In this document: in pieces, positions 43,582-55,700 of the stretch
Layout: each line of letters starts with the position of its first letter
Position numbering within the stretch: the stretch's first letter is position 1
Source of the DNA: Lathyrus oleraceus
Taxonomy: Eukaryota; Streptophyta; Magnoliopsida; Fabales; Fabaceae
Assembly (NCBI RefSeq): GCF_024323335.1
Contig: NC_066584.1
Coordinates: 429,264,319-429,328,318 of the forward strand
DNA: 64,000 nt
Direction of reading: 5' to 3'
Notes under the pieces: model-generated
Database searches by the model: none
Seen by the model: only the letters and a program-made list of their open reading frames with translations
What the model was told of the DNA's origin: nothing
Made by a program: the position numbers and the translations under genes

Positions 43582-44710
43582 CAGCTTGGATTTGTTGACC
43601 CCCAGCAGGTTATCTGAACAGACGAGCTATGCGCACCTGGTTGAATACTGAAACCTACAAAACAGCAAATGGGTTAGTATGACTCACACATGCAATGTCT
43701 GTCCATACTAGGAACATTCAGTCCTCTTTTTTCTGGTTTCATTGAGACAGATAAAATTTCATCAACAACATTTTGACATCTGGATGTCTCTCAACCGGGG
43801 TTTTTAATTTAAAAATAATGGACCCTGAGTACGGACAGACATGAGTTGAATGCAGATGAATGCGAGATGATATGATGCAAATGCATGAATGCAGGCCCTT
43901 GTGCCACCAAGTCATCTGAAAGCCCAACATTTCTCTGAACCAGTCATATCTGTGGGATCAAGTCACCATAAATCCGACTTGGGGGGTTCCGAAATAAACG
44001 GAACCGGAGATTATGTCACTATCTTCACAGGAACAAACACTGAACGGGTGACAAACGGATCCTCTGAACAAGTACTCTCAAATCAGCCCGGGGATCCGAA
44101 ATAAACGGAACCCGCTGATAAACCATGGACAGAACTCTGGCGTCCCAGAAATAAATGCCCCATAATTCACAGTCACCATCAGTACCAAGAGTCACCAACA
44201 AAACACCAACCAATCAGCAACTGTACCTGTAATGATGAACCCTTCCCCACTCACGGGTGTAGTCTAGGCCAGGGTAAAGTCGAAGAGAAACGCAGCATAA
44301 ATAACCTTTCGCAGAATACCATCATATACACACCTGAAGTATGTAACGACAGTATCCCACCAGGGTCTGAACTGCTCGTGATATCAATGTTCCGCTAAGT
44401 GGCGCCATACCACCCGCTTCCCATGAATCACTCTATTCCTAGGGTTCCTAGATTTCACTCATAGCCTGGGTATTGGGCCTTTTACCTCGAGTAACTCCCA
44501 CCCCCAAACAGAGAAACACAGACAGCACAGCAGATGAATATGAATGAAATGCAAACATTAATGCAAATAATAAATGCAAGCAATAAATGCACATATATAC
44601 AATGAATGCAATAAAAAAAACAGCACAAAGCAACCAAAACCCTAACCTAGAGAGCGCTAGGAGAGACTCGCTCAGGGAAGATGGACCAGCATAGGTCAAC
44701 TTCTCTAGAT
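43582..44710 (-). other. Leader of element A
   Basis: Untranslated sequence of about 1.1 kb between PBS and gag-like ORF, collinear with 51919-53044 of B. It contains repeated words such as GGTTCCGTTTATTTCGGA on the element strand (twice, about 100 bp apart). No ORF is conserved in both copies. Confidence 0.6.
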
Positions 44711-44727
44711 CCCCAGCAGAGTCGCCA
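44711..44727 (-). other. Primer-binding site of element A
   Basis: The minus strand reads TGGCGACTCTGCTGGGG, two bases inside the 5' LTR. Ogre elements are known for a PBS complementary to tRNA-Arg; this is the same type. Confidence 0.85.
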
Positions 44728-44729
44728 GC

Positions 44730-45291
44730 TGTCGCGTCACGCGAAAAACCGGCGGGAAAAGAAAGAACAACAGAGCCGCCACCGTGCGTTATTTATCCCA
44801 AAATAGGGAAAGGAAACGCTCAGAGTAAACCTGGGAAAGAACATGGTCTCGCGACCAAAGAGGATGGGTTCGGGAGTCGGTTATGCGAAGGGAAGGTATT
44901 AGCACCCCTACGCATCCGTCGTACTCGACGGGATCCACGCACAATAGGAAGGGAAAATGGTTGCTAAAAACACTGCTCACACACACACATACTGGCTGAA
45001 GGAGACACAAGAAACTGACTGAAACTGACTCGGCAGGATGTCGCATCCTGGGCCTACTTAGTCTATCAGGCATAGACATCAGAGTCGAAGTAGTTCGGAC
45101 TGGGGAAACGACACATGCTCGCTAAGGTATCGCACCCTATGCATACGTATCTTCTCGGACGAGAGAAGAATCAGAGCATTCGTAGCTCGGCTGACACGCA
45201 CGCAAACAAACACAGGCAAAGGCAAACGTGGAGCCCGACTGCCAATCACTGGACTTATATCAGCATCCGAACCAAAACACACGCACACTGG
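44730..45291 (-). repeat. Truncated 5' LTR of element A (R/U5 end only)
   Basis: 562 bp nearly identical to 29393-29954 (about 2 differences). The match stops exactly at CACACTGG (45291), where the TGTAGCACCTC start of element B begins. The rest of this LTR should lie beyond the right edge of the window, after B. Confidence 0.9.
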
Positions 45292-48200
45292 TGTAGCACC
45301 TCAAATTTGCACCTATCATTGTACATACATTTTCATGTTAGGTCATAACATATCATGATCCATTGCATAGCATTTGCATTGTCCCTCAGTTGCCTCAAGA
45401 GCAAGCAATCAAGAATTAGGTCAAATTAATCTCCTGATCAGTCAACCAAGCAAGCAAAGGAATTTCTCATTGAACCAAGGCCTTGGGGTTTGTCCAACAA
45501 GTTCACATGGCTTGGAGGTCTATTTGAAGTATTTTGGTCAAGGGTTGAAAACTCAGAGGTCAGCAGTTCATGCCCAGACAGTCAAAAACCCTAAAAAAAA
45601 GTCAACTGTCAGTCAAAGCAGTGGATGGTGGTCATTCTTGTGGAATTTGGGCACCATGATCAATAATCAAGAGTTCATACAACTTGGGACATCATTTGAA
45701 GTCAAGTTCTCAAGGAATTAGGGTTTGGAAGTCATCAGTCAATGCACAATCAGTCAGAAACCCTAAAAGTCAACTGTTGGTCAACTGTCCATTTAATCAG
45801 TGATTTGATGATTGGAATTGGTTTGTGAGAGTTCATTCATGTCCAAATAGTCATCATATATCATGCCAAACACCATCATGGAAGAATTTGAAGCCAGATC
45901 ATGAATTTCCCAAAATGGAAACTGGGCCTGTAACTGAAACTTACTAAAAATGGAAAGTTTTGATCCTCAAACTTACATCATGATACAAGCCTCAAATGAA
46001 TTTTTGCCCAACATGAAAGTTGAAGATCTTGTTCTCCCATTTCCAAAAAGTCCTAGAACTCTCAATTCCCATGTGTGGTTGGCAAGTTATGATCGAATCG
46101 ATTTCAGAAAATCTTGAACTTCAAAGGGCCATATCTCCCAAACCGTTTGGCCAATTTTGGTGGGGTTTTTTCCTACAAGTCACATTTGATCCCCTCTTTC
46201 CAAAAATATAAATTTCATGAGCCAAAACTTCACCAATCAAAATGGCATATTTTGACCTTTTTCATTTAAATGAAAGTTTGACCAAGAGTTGACTTTTTGA
46301 TTTAAACATTTTTTCAACATTTGGCCAATTGGATCAGCCCATAAATGTCATTTAGAATGTGTTTGCAAAGTCAAAATATGCAGCACATGTGAATCATACT
46401 TGGTTGCTTGAATTGTAAGAAAGATACAATTGCACCATACTTGTCCTTGCATCCACCATGCCTTGCCTTGTACCTCAAAAGGACAGCAATTATGCAGCAT
46501 TTCTTCTGTCATTAGAGCCTCATTATGCAGCCAAATAACCAATTGTACATAAAGCCATGCCTCACTTGCTTAAGATTTGGAAAATGAGTACAAAGCAATC
46601 ATTCATCCATGCTTCCACACCTTAATTTGTACTGTCACACCATACTGCAGCAAAGGAAACACCTTGGCCCTTGCTCAAAACCACACTCATCCAAAACTGA
46701 ACCCTGCTAGCAACACAAGACAGCAGAGGTTGTAGTGACCACCTGTCATGAAAAAACTGCAGCAAAAGGACCAACTTCCCATTCTCAAAAACAATTCATT
46801 TTCTTGGCCAAGGATTTTGGCTGTCAAAAGAAGAAGAACAAAACCTGCCTTGAAAATCCAAGAGTTGCAGTCAGTTTGTTTTTTTTTTGCATTTTCTGTC
46901 CAAGCATAATGAACCAAAACACAATGTTTTCAAACATCATATAGCAGACCACAAAGAACCTTCACTGAATTTCCAACCAGAAAACCCTTGGCCATTTCTT
47001 CACAAACCTGCCACAAACCAAGACCAACTACAAACACTCTTGACATTCCTCTTAAAACACACCATGCTGTGCACTTAAAGGACAACCATACCATGCCATA
47101 TTTAATGCAGCAAAGTACAAGCAATTTTTCTGTCATTTTTGAAGGACAGTAGTAACAGCAGGGCATGGTATATTGGCTTTCACTAGTAATAGCAGTGGCA
47201 GGAGAAAAAACCATTTGGCCAAGGCAAATGAGGGAATGCATTCTGATTCTAAAAAGCACATTGCAGCAGGGGATGATCCCAGACACCTTACCTTGGCCAT
47301 GACAAAAACACACCTGTCATAAGAAAACCAAGGGCAGGCACACAAAGAAGGGCCAACACTCAACAGTAGGGGTTTTTCTCTTTGCTGAAAAGTGGCAAGG
47401 GCATTTTCAAAAACAGGAGGGCAAGACCTTAATCCCATTCTTTTTCTGTCATGAGAAACCATTAGCATACCACAACACTTTCACTAATCCTAAAAGTCTC
47501 ACCTTGCTTGTGCATTTTCTGCCAAAACCTTGTCCACCACAACCAACTCAGACTTGGCCTTGCCACAACCACATGACAGCATTCACTTACCCTGCTAGGT
47601 GCATCTCACTCTTTCTGCCCAAAATAACACAGACCTAACCCTACCATTTTGCATTCCATTTTCTTATGTCCAAAACCTCCAAAACCTAAACCTGGCCATT
47701 GCATTTTCCATAACCTTTCATTATGTTGAACCACTAGCATTCACCAAAAGAAAACACATTCTGCAGCAGAAGAGGACTCCTCCTAACTGCATTAATTCTG
47801 CCTTGCTTGGGCCTATCAAAACCGGTCTGCAGCAAGAACAACTCTTGGCCAATGCTCAAACCATACTCTCCAACATTCTCTGTCATGGCAGCCTACCCCA
47901 ACCAACTTGACCTAGCCTTGCCAATGCAACCAAATGCATACACTCCCTCACCCTAAGACTGCACCAACTCACTTGGCCATTTGCAGTTTTTTTGTCATCA
48001 ACACAGTAGAACAAGCATCCATTCAACCTTGCTTGGCAAACAAACCTCACTTGCATTTCTCTGTCATAAAAACCTTGCAGCAGCAGACTAACCTGTGAGT
48101 TTTCACTCTCTCAAGCTTCACCTTGCTTTTTGCATTCTTCAAAACCCTGTCCAAAACACAACAGAACCTTGGCATTTACACTACACTCAAACCTCACCCT

Positions 48201-51200
48201 TGCTATGCATTTTCATTTTGCTGTCAAACACCAAAACCACACCTTGACCTTGTCTTGTTGGCTCATCATCAAAGAGGTTGAACATTGAATTTCACTCCAA
48301 GCATCCACAAAGTCAAACAACTCTCATCATTCATCATCTAGGACTCTAAGGGACAATTAGTTCACTTCAATTCCATCAAAAAGCATCAGCAACACAACTG
48401 CTCCTCCAAATTGGTAAGTTTTCAACTTCCACCATTTCTAAAATTGACACATGTTTTGAATAGGCCTTTCAATGCTGAGTACCATGATGCTTTCCTTTTT
48501 GAAAATGATTGCTTGTCCATGAAGATATGTTGAGATAAAGTTTGGTGCTCGAAAATGTTTCTTTTGATTTCTTGATGTGCAGTTCAAATTAATGAAAATA
48601 GGGTTTGGATTGTTGTTGTATGTTGTTTGATGATCACAATGGTATGCTCAATTGGCATTTTTGGGAGAAAATTGAGAAATTCGAATTTGGGGATGAATGA
48701 ACATGAACCCTAGATTCCAATGTGTATTTTCCCAGAATTTTCTTCATTCCCACGTGCTGCATGGCTTAAATTCCCTCTTCCAATCAAAACATTCCATTCC
48801 AAGGGCCAAAACGACTGTGTTTGGTTAAGTGACTCATAATATTACCAAATTGCCATCCTTGTTTTATTATTTCATTTAATTTCATGGCCTTCTTACAAAA
48901 ATCATAAAAGCTTCAATTTTCATCCAATTTGAATGGGATTTTTTGTGTTGTGTTCATCATAATCTCTACTTTTTTATCATTATTTTTCCAGAATTTTTGG
49001 ATGAATGGTTTTTAAATGGCCTTAGGGTTTGTGACATGTGACCAAATTTTGTACACCTTGCCAAATCAATTGTGAAATGATGAGAATGTATCCAATGGCT
49101 CTCAAATTTTTTGTGCTTAAACTAGACACATTCATGGTGATTTTGGTATAAAGTTTGTGAATTTATCATTTGTGGTTTGTGAGATATGATTTTTAGAATT
49201 AGGGTGTGACAATTTGTGTCACACCATTGATGTCCAACTTCATGATTTTCATTGCCATGCTTCTTGACCTCCAAATGACTTGATTTTTTGCATGAGCCTA
49301 CTCTTGTATGTCTAGTTTACTTGTGAATTTTCTTGGATTTTATTTGAACTATTTTCCATTTGTTTGAGATTTTTCTTCCCTGCCTAGTCAAATGTTGACT
49401 TTGTGTGACACATGTTCCCATTTCATTTGTGAAATTCTCATACTTTATTGGATGGACATGAAATTTTGCATGAGATAACTAGACATCCCCGTCTTTGCCA
49501 TGGTTTTGATCCCATTCATTTATCATACACCATTCTTGACTTATGATTTTTCTAAGTTGATGCATGTTTGTTTGATTCCTTTGAGCATGTTCAAATGTGC
49601 TTTGACTTCATGATTTTCATTGACTGCCTTCCTCTCATCCAAATGGGATGAAATTTGACATGCTTACCATGCTATGTGTTAGGTTTGTTCATGATTTATT
49701 TGGTGATTTTTGGAAATGTTTAAGATTGCTTTTGAGTTAAGTCTTGCTGTTGACTTCTATGAGCTTCTGTTTGCCATACTTTGACCTAAATGGTGCATGA
49801 AATGATGATAGTGATTGATATGGATGTGAATCCAATTGATTGTGTTTCCTAATTGTTTGAGAATGATTTTGGATGCTTGCCCCTTGCTGTTTTGACTTTT
49901 TCATTCTCTTTTGACCCTAGGCTTGCCCTAGTGGTCCTGTTACTCACCTTTGAGTTTGTGATTTCAGGTTGACCATCAAATGGCCATTAAGACCAATTCT
50001 TTTGACTAAGCTTGTTTGAATATTGTTGTCTAAAATCTTTGTTTTGTAGGTGGCTTGGCTCACATGCCTTAAGCCTTGTGCCTTGCACAGCCATGTGCCT
50101 CCAGTTAACTGTTGATGACTGTTTCTGTGTGGTTTGTTTGAAGTTGTATACTAACATCTGCTTGACTGTTTCAGGAGCTTTAGTTGTTTAGTTCCTTGTG
50201 AACTTTTTGCTTTGCTTTGCTTCTATAAGCAATTTGCATTGAGGTATGTCTCTTTTACTTCATGTAGTCTGGAAGACCTGGCCTGTTACTTGGCCAGGCA
50301 ACTGTCTGAAGTCCTCCTTAAGAGGCAATGTTTGTGGATGTTTACTTTTGTCCCTGCATAGAGTCAAAGTCCTCCTAAGTGAAGAGGCAATTGGTGGAAG
50401 GTAGGGATATGCAATCTATCCCCCACTATTCAGTGTGTCATCTGCTTTGCTCACACCACTGTGTTGATGCATTTCAGATACAGACCCAAGATCTTGTGCA
50501 ACTGTACAGTTGAGTCAGTTTTAAATGTGTAGAAGGGTTCCCACTTTCTGAACCCACACATTCTTGTCTTGAGCTCTCCCAGGCCAGGGATAAGAGCTGG
50601 GAGGTCTCATCCTCATTTCATCCTTTCATCTGCTTCACCTTAGCCTCTCAATGGCAAGGTTAAGAGCACATTCACCCCATTCCAGAGGTTTGTTTGTTGA
50701 GGTTGATATGACCCCTTGACTAAAACCTAACCCTTGTTTGAGCCACTTGTTTGTGTATAGCGTGTGCTATCTGTGCGTGTAGGATTGTTTGACTTGCTTC
50801 CTGTGCAAGTTAGGATAGTTTGACTTGCTTCCTGTGCAAGTTAGGATTAGTTTAGACTTGCTTCCTGTGCAAGTTAGGTTTTACTTGGCTTGCTTCCTGT
50901 GCAAGTTAAGTGTGTGTGGCTTGCTTCCTGTGTGAGCCATACTTAGGATAGGTTGGCCCTTGTGCCATTTAGCTAGAAACCATAACTTAGGGTTGATTTT
51001 GCATGACAACATCTAGGCTCGAGTCGTAGTCTCCCTAGAGTTGTGTCTCCCTCTGTTATCTGGTTAGGCTAGTCCTTTATCCCTCTGTAGGGGAACTACA
51101 TCGCCCTGATCTTCATACCAGATGAAGTATGTAGGCAGGAGATTGAGCTGATCTCTCCGGGCGCCCTTTTCCTTTTTCCACCTTTGTGTCTTGACCACCC

Positions 51201-51899
51201 TTGTGTGTGTTTGGGTTCGGATGCTGATGTAAGCCCAGTGATTGGCATTCAGGCTCCATGTTTGCCTTCTTGTGTGTGTTTAGGTTCGGATGCTGATGTA
51301 AGCCCAGTGATTGGCATTCAGGCTCCATGTTTGCCTTCTTGTGTGTGTTTTGGTTCGGATGCTGACATAAGTCCAGAGATTGGCAGTCGGGCTCCATGTT
51401 TGCCTTTGCCTTCGTTTGTTTGTGTGCGTGTTAGCCGAGCTACGAATGCTCTGATTCTTCTCTCGTCCGAGAAGATACGTATGCATAGGATGCGACATCC
51501 TAGCGAGCATGTGTTGTTTCCCCAGTCCGAACTACTTGGACTCTGATGTCTATGCCTGATAGACTAAGTAGGCCCAGGATGCGACATCCTGCCGAGTTCA
51601 GTTTCAGTCAGTCTCTTTCCTTTCTTTCAGCCAGTGTGTGTGTGAATATTTGAGCAGTGTTTAGCAACCAATTTCCTTTCTAGTGTGCGTGGATCCCGTA
51701 GAGTACTACGGATGCGTAGGGGTGCTAATACCTTCCCTTCGCATAACCGACTCCCGAACCCATTCTCTTTGGTCGCGAGACCATGTTCTTTCCCAGGTTT
51801 ACTCTGAGCGTTTCCTTTCCCTCTTTTGGGATAAATAACGCACGGTGGCGGCTCTGTTGTTTCTTTCTTTTCCCGCCGGTTTTTTCGCGCGATGCGACA
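45292..51899 (+). repeat. 5' LTR of element B (6,608 bp)
   Basis: It runs TGTAGCACCTC...GATGCGACA. It holds the degenerate GACAGAAAATG array (inverted relative to A, about 46380-48240), five 31-bp CTTGCTTCCTGTGCAAG units (about 50790-50935) and three 69-bp units (51213-51420). There is a GGTGGCGGCTCTGTTG PBS-like word 40-50 bp before its end. ORFs such as 46930-47313 recur in the 3' LTR only because the LTRs are identical; no domain supports them. Confidence 0.9.
51207..51420 (+). repeat. 69-bp tandem repeat near the end of the B LTR (3 copies)
   Basis: Units start GGTTCGGATGCTGA(T/C) near 51214, 51283 and 51352 and continue ...GGCTCCATGTTTGCC. The A 3' LTR has about two diverged units here (29880-29995) and the B insertion point in the A 5' LTR falls within this repeat. 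Confidence 0.85.
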
Positions 51900-51901
51900 G
51901 C

Positions 51902-51918
51902 TGGCGACTCTGCTGGGG
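51902..51918 (+). other. Primer-binding site of element B
   Basis: TGGCGACTCTGCTGGGG starts two bases after the 5' LTR. Its complement would be a tRNA 3' end CCCCAGCAGAGTCGCCA, of the tRNA-Arg type described for Ogre. Confidence 0.88.
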
Positions 51919-53044
51919 ATTATAGAGAAATTGACCTATGCTGGTCCATCTTCCCTGAGCGAGTCTCTCCTAGCGCTCTCTAGGTTAGGGTTTTGGTTGC
52001 TTTGTGCTGTATTTATTGCATTCATTGTATATAGGTGCACTTATTGTTTGCATTTATTATTTGCATTAATGTTTGCATTTCATTCATATTCATCTGTTGT
52101 GCTGTCTGTTTTTCTATGTTTGGGGGTGGGAGTTACTTGAGGTAAAAGGTCCAATACCCAGACCATGAGTGAAAATCTAGGATGATTAGGAATAGAGTGA
52201 TTCATGAGAAGCGGGTGGTATGGCGCCACTTAGCGGAACATTGATATCACGAGCAGTTCAGACCCTGGTGGGATGTTATCGTTACATACTTCGGGTGTGT
52301 ATATGATGATGTTCTGCGAAAGGTTATTTATGCTGCGTTTCTCTCGACCTTACCCTGGCCTAGATGACACCCGTGAGTGGGGAGGGTTTGATCATTACAG
52401 GTACCGTTGCTGATTGTTGGTGACTTGTTGGTGACTCTTGATACTGGTGGTGACTGTAAGTTATGGGCATTTATTTCTGGGACGCCAGAGTTCTGTCCAT
52501 AGTTTATCAGCGGGTTCCGTTTATTTCGGATCCCCGGGCTGAGTTGAGAGTACTTGTTCAGAGGATCCGTGTGTCACCCGTTTCAGTGGTTGTTCCTGTG
52601 AAGATAGTGATGTAATCTCCGGTTCCGTTTATTTCGGAACTCCCCAAGTTGGATTTATGGTGACTTGGTCCCGCAAATTGACTGGTTCAGAAAAGCAGAG
52701 GGTCTACAGTTGACTTGGTGGCACAAAGGCCTGCATTCATGCATTTGCATCATATCATCTCGCATTCATCTGCATTCAACTCATGTCTGTCCGTACTCAG
52801 GGTCCATTATTTTTTAAATTAAAAACCCCGGTTGAGAGACATCCAGATGTCAAAATGTTGTTGATGAAATTTTATCTGTCTCGATGAAACCAGAAAAAAA
52901 GAGGACTGAATATTCCTGGTACGGACAAACATTGCATGTGTGAGTCATACTAACCCATTTGCTGTTTTGTAGGTTTCAGTATTCAACCGGTACGCATAGC
53001 TCGTCTGTTCAGATAACCTGCTGGGGGTCAACAAATCCAAGCTG
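51919..53044 (+). other. Leader of element B
   Basis: 1.1 kb untranslated leader, collinear with A. It contains two GGTTCCGTTTATTTCGGA blocks (near 52513 and 52620). Ogre elements usually carry an additional ORF1 before gag; I see none here. Confidence 0.6.
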
Positions 53045-54337
53045 ATGGATCTTCTCAACGCCGATATCTTTGAACTGAAAGGGATGATGAGGGACTTGTT
53101 CAGTGTTGTGCAAGGGCTTGCCTTGGGACAGAAGGCCATGTCTGAAAGATTGGAAAGGATCGAGAAATGGCTGATAGTGGAGAAAGTCCAGGGGAAGGCT
53201 CCGTCCTCCGAAGTGAACAAGCCTTCTGGTACTGTAGCAGAGAAACCCTCCGACAGTGGTCCATCCAAGAAGAAGGTTGAGCCAGTCGGTGTGCCCGCAA
53301 AGAAAGAACGTAGCAAAGATCGTTATCATCCTTACGCTGCCACCGTATCCACTCCTGTCAGCAAATCACCTGTTCAACAGCAACAACTGCCACCTCAACA
53401 GAAGACACCAGGAGCTAAGAGCCAGGTGAAGAAGAAGAATGAGGATCGTCAGTTTGAGGAACCACCGGTGGCTTATGCCTTTCTTTTCCAAAGGTTGAGG
53501 GATCTGGGATTAGTTCGGCCGAGGATTTTGATTCCTATAGAACAGCAGCGGAGGCCTGCCAACTATGATGAGAGTGCCAAGTGCGAGTTTCACTCTGGGG
53601 CACCCGGACACAGCATTGAAGGTTGCAGAGCTTTTAAGCATATCGTCCAAGATCTGGTGGACTCCAAGGCTATTAGCTTGGCCCAGATAATGAATGAGGA
53701 TGTCAACCCCGCACTCAGGCAGAGACCAGCAAAAGTCAAGATGGTGAAGAAGGCCAAGAAAGGAGTAGAAATGATTGAAAAGGGTCAGCTAAAAGGTCCA
53801 AAGGCTATGTTTCCAAAACTTCTGCTACAGGATGGAGCCTTACCTGCTGTTGATAATGCTTATGCCGCCGTCACTACAGAAGAGTGCGTATTGATGAAAG
53901 ACACGACCCAGAAGATGAAGAAAGTAGAAATGGACGGTGTAAGATGTAAAGCACCCAGTCTGGCAGTTGAAACCGTCCAGGTGGAGAATGTCCGTGCCAC
54001 TGAGAAAGAGAAGAAGCTGTCCATTTCTTCTTATAAACAAGCTCTGGAAGTGGTGAGGAACAAAGAGGCCCAAGGCTGGGGAAGGATCATTGACATCGTG
54101 GCAAAAGCAGACATGTTTGGAGTCGGTTATCATCCGGATTTAGAGTCGTCTAGACCAAATAGAGGATGTCGCCCACCATACACCTTCGTCAGTGCAGGGA
54201 TGTTGGATCCTGGTCATGCCCGTTCAGTGGGTGAAGATGTTGACAGCAACCGCGAGCTTGAGGCGTGGATAAAGTCGTGCGTACCAGGCAACTGGAAGGC
54301 CTCCAAAAGCATCACTGTCACTCATTCTGAAGAGTAG
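53045..54337 (+). CDS. Gag-like protein of element B (430 aa)
   Basis: Uninterrupted ORF with the same architecture as the A copy: N-terminal coiled-coil-prone helix, Lys/Pro/Gln linker, FLFQRLRDLGLVRP, zinc finger C180-H183-H189-C194 (CEFHSGAPGHSIEGC), Lys-rich patch, SISSYKQALEVVRN, G-patch-like QGWGRIIDIVAKADMFGVGYHPD, acidic end and a stop. About 57 substitutions and no indel separate it from A; the zinc finger, the KKERSKDRYHPYAA block and the G-patch-like block are almost invariant. The likely role is RNA binding and packaging, perhaps together with particles from an autonomous Ogre. That role is inference. Confidence 0.87.
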   Translation: MDLLNADIFELKGMMRDLFSVVQGLALGQKAMSERLERIEKWLIVEKVQGKAPSSEVNKPSGTVAEKPSDSGPSKKKVEPVGVPAKKERSKDRYHPYAATVSTPVSKSPVQQQQLPPQQKTPGAKSQVKKKNEDRQFEEPPVAYAFLFQRLRDLGLVRPRILIPIEQQRRPANYDESAKCEFHSGAPGHSIEGCRAFKHIVQDLVDSKAISLAQIMNEDVNPALRQRPAKVKMVKKAKKGVEMIEKGQLKGPKAMFPKLLLQDGALPAVDNAYAAVTTEECVLMKDTTQKMKKVEMDGVRCKAPSLAVETVQVENVRATEKEKKLSISSYKQALEVVRNKEAQGWGRIIDIVAKADMFGVGYHPDLESSRPNRGCRPPYTFVSAGMLDPGHARSVGEDVDSNRELEAWIKSCVPGNWKASKSITVTHSEE

Positions 54338-54586
54338 TATTTCTGTGTTTTAATTTTGTTTGCATGAAAGCCATACGTGTTGCCCGACACGTAATGGTCC
54401 ATTGTAAGGGCCATCTCATGTGTTTCATTATGCAACATTTTGCATCAGTAATGAATGGATGTTTTTGTAGTTAAAAGCAGTGTTCCCTGTTTTTCATTTA
54501 ATTTTGCAATTTAAAAAAGAAAAAAAAAAACAAATAAAAATGGCAACGTTTTTTCATTCTCTTTCCTTTTGATTTTGTCTCGTTCC

Positions 54587-55317
54587 AAAGTGATTACTCT
54601 CCTGATCTCACCGATAACGATTTGGTTACACCTCTGTATGACTTCGACAATTCGACCTATCATGCCAAAAAAAAAGGGGCGAAGAAGATTGTGATTTGTT
54701 GGAATTAGCCAGGTCATTGAAACAAGAGGAGAAGGTGATTCAACCGCACGAGGAGCGATTCAAGATTGTTACCCCAAACTCCGCTGAGGTTAGAAAGCAA
54801 AAGCTGAGGCCGACAAAGGATGAGAAAGAGAGAAGGTGTGAATGGACTATCAAGATGCGAGTAGAGCTAATCAGAAAGATGGATTCCCGGTACATCACAA
54901 TGAGGTATTGGTTAATTATATGGCTCAGGTCTCAGTGTTTATCTTCATGGATGGCTTCTTGGCCAAGACCAGATTGAATTGTTTCCAGATAATATGAAGT
55001 AAATCAGGTCCATCACACAAGGGGCACCTTCTTGGTCTAAGTTGATGTCGTTCCGTCATATGAGGCCGGTGCCACGTATCAGAGGTCTACGGTGACTTTG
55101 TCTCGTGATATGATTCATCGTGAAAGCGAATGCCATGTTGATGACATAATGACAAAATCCCAAGCAAAACAGGGGCATCCGGTAGACTTGGGGCAAGTTG
55201 TTTGACCGGTTGGGATAACTCATACTTTTGAGTCTGAATCAGTGCACTCATGGAGTGTTGTCCGTCAAGCTACCGAGGCTTGTTGAGAGCGAATCAGAGG
55301 AATCGAGGTCGATCCTG

Positions 55318-55355
<38 letters not shown>

Positions 55356-55700
55356 AAAATTGCAGGAACCTCTGATTCTGATACCTCAGTGAAAGAGACA
55401 AATGTTAATCCGGTACTTGATAACCCTCGGGGGGTCTACGAGGTGCGTATTGAGTCAGCATGACTAGTCTTGTCGAAAAGAGTATGCAATTTACCTAAGC
55501 AAAAGGTTTATCGACCGTGAAACAATACACTCACTGTTCGAAAAGACTTGATGTACTTTGGCATAGGCTGCTCGCCGACTGAGACAGTATATGCTGATTC
55601 ATACCACTCTGTGGATGTCCAAAATGGATCTGATCAGATATGTGTTTGAGAAGCTAGTAACAACCCATGGAAGGTTATCAACCAAGGAAGTTTGAGGTCC
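54587..55700 (+). pseudogene. Collapsed pol of B: RT and RNase H remnants
   Basis: Several frames give DYSPDLTDNDLVTPLYDFDNSTYHA, ELARSLKQEEKVIQPHEE (54696 on), a KQKLRPTKDEKER piece joined out of place, RADQKDGFP, VSVFIFMDGF, a degraded NAGATYQRSTVTL block and CHVDDIMTKSQ, where the RT active-site YVDD has become HVDD. A GIEVDPAK block then runs into an A34 tract (55320-55353), followed by pieces like ALAWAARRLRQYML and MDLIRYVFEK from the RNase H connection. Large parts of RT palm and fingers are missing, so no active enzyme is possible. Confidence 0.78.
55320..55353 (+). repeat. A34 tract inside pol remnant
   Basis: A run of 34 A followed by GAAAAATTG. A has 34 T at the equivalent place (41275-41308), followed by nine C on the adjoining side. 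It begins in the codons of EVDPAK. Confidence 0.9.

Larger units (their letters stand above)
29393..45291 (-). mobile_element. Element A: non-autonomous Ogre-like Ty3/gypsy element, minus strand
   Basis: In element order (right to left): truncated 5' LTR (45291-44730), PBS (44727-44711), leader, 430-codon gag-like ORF, collapsed pol, about 3.4 kb 3' region with minisatellites, polypurine-like tract and full 3' LTR (36526-29393). The tRNA-Arg-type PBS, very long LTRs, gag with a CX2H zinc finger, KYFV integrase end and repeat-rich 3' region are features of Ogre/Tat elements. Its 5' LTR is cut at 45291 by element B. Over the shared 562 bp its two LTRs differ at about 2 sites. Confidence 0.85.

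Noticed and set aside
46930..47468. ORFs of 127 and 111 codons that recur exactly at 61722-62260
   Set aside because: They recur only because the two LTRs of element B are nearly identical; they lie in a degenerate repeat array and have no domain.
51113..51546. Repetitive ORFs on both strands with periodic peptide repeats
   Set aside because: Products of the 69-bp tandem repeat in the LTR (69 is a multiple of 3), with no conservation in element A.
55320..55353. Poly(A) tract as the end of a processed retrogene
   Set aside because: Pol-derived sequence continues on both sides in collinear order, so it is internal to the element.
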